64,000 nt of DNA from Hygrophila difformis (Eukaryota; Streptophyta; Magnoliopsida; Lamiales; Acanthaceae), in the NCBI GenBank assembly GCA_030278955.1, contig JAOANR010000011.1, positions 28,090,403 to 28,154,402 of the forward strand, written 5' to 3'. Under the pieces are notes generated by a model that ran no database searches, was not told the origin of the DNA, and saw only the letters and a list, made by a program, of their open reading frames with translations. A program made the translations under genes and the position numbers. Positions 63,527 through 64,000 of the stretch are shown piece by piece. Every line of letters begins with the position of its first letter. Position 1 is the first letter of the stretch.

Positions 63527-63989
63527 GGGCCCGTTTGGATTGGCTTTTGAAAAAAACAGAAGCCAAAAGTAGAAGCAGAAGCAGAAGTCAAAAGCAAAAG
63601 CATGTAATTTTTGTGTTTGGATTGAATGTTTGAAAAGCGGCTTTTTCTAAAAAATATGTTTGGATTAATAAAAATGAAAAGTGCTTTTAGAGTGTGGTAA
63701 TTACCAAAAAGGACATGCTACTTAATATGATAATAAGATATATTTATAGTGTAATTTATATTAAGTAGTGGGGGTATTTAAGTCCTTGCACATTTTACGA
63801 GGTGCTTTTGGCTTCTTCTTTTGGGAGAAGCACCCCCTGTGCTGCTTCTCCCAAAAGCACTTTTTTCGCTTTTCGATGTGCTTTTGCTTTTTCTTAAAAG
63901 CCAAAACAAACACCTAATTTCTACTAGAAGTGCTTTTGGCAGAAGCAAAAGCCAAAAGCACCTCCCTAGAAGCCAATCCAAACGGGCTC
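63527..63989. mobile_element. Tourist-like MITE (PIF/Harbinger), TSD TTA
   Basis: The inverted ends GGGCCCGTTTGGATTGGCTT and GAGCCCGTTTGGATTGGCTT are flanked by TTA (63524-63526 and 63990-63992). The subterminal regions are rich in AGAAGC/GCTTCT and CAAAAGC/GCTTTTG words in inverted orientation. 463 bp, non-coding. Confidence 0.75.
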
Positions 63990-64000
63990 TTACTTTCCTA

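Overview
The window is plant nuclear DNA, most likely from a eudicot. It carries a plastid-type geranylgeranyl diphosphate synthase-like gene with a GT-AG intron, exon fragments of two other plant genes, and otherwise transposable elements. No bacterial, CRISPR or organellar content was seen. About 80-90 percent of the window can be assigned to mobile DNA, much of it nested with exact target-site duplications (TSDs).

Region by region. (1) 1-15180 is a decayed MULE of Kaonashi type. It encodes a FAR1-type transposase fragment, a Ulp1-like protease C-terminus and two unrecognised ORFs, all on the minus strand. They lie among arrays of a TTTTCAGCGATG word that run plus on the left and minus on the right. 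This region was later hit by a gag-only LTR retrotransposon (293-7795, TSD ATTAT) and a hAT-like element (9710-10880, TSD CCTAGAAC). (2) 15498-29240 is a second gag-only LTR element (TSD CAGCC) with a very GC-rich TGGCGG-word domain. Inside it (TSD GCCGG) sits a minus-strand relative of the first element, arranged as full element, truncated LTR, duplicated flank and solo LTR. (3) 29246-41003 holds TAF2 fragments and the last exon of an alpha/beta hydrolase gene. They are broken by hAT-like elements and by a Copia element (35450-40838, TSD GTCCT). (4) 41004-45540 is AT-rich, with a SINE-like sequence and a MITE. (5) 45541-50285 is the GGPPS-like gene, whose 3.66-kb intron carries two more hAT-like elements and a ribonuclease H remnant. 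(6) 50364-61949 is a tandem Copia array (LTR-body-LTR-body-LTR-partial body) starting 79 bp after the GGPPS stop. (7) 62000-64000 holds a TRIM-like minus-strand element with 5S rRNA-derived sequence, and a Tourist-like MITE.

The only apparently intact host gene is the GGPPS-like one. Its product should act in plastid isoprenoid synthesis, but the residues just after its first aspartate-rich motif are unusual. The most unusual material is the gag-only LTR family. Its LTRs hold tandem arrays of a perfect RNA polymerase III B-box (T-arm) word, and each element has two polypurine tracts about 240-290 bp apart. The two insertions in this window used different ones as their LTR start. None of the gag-only elements encodes protease, reverse transcriptase or integrase, so all depend on partners in trans.
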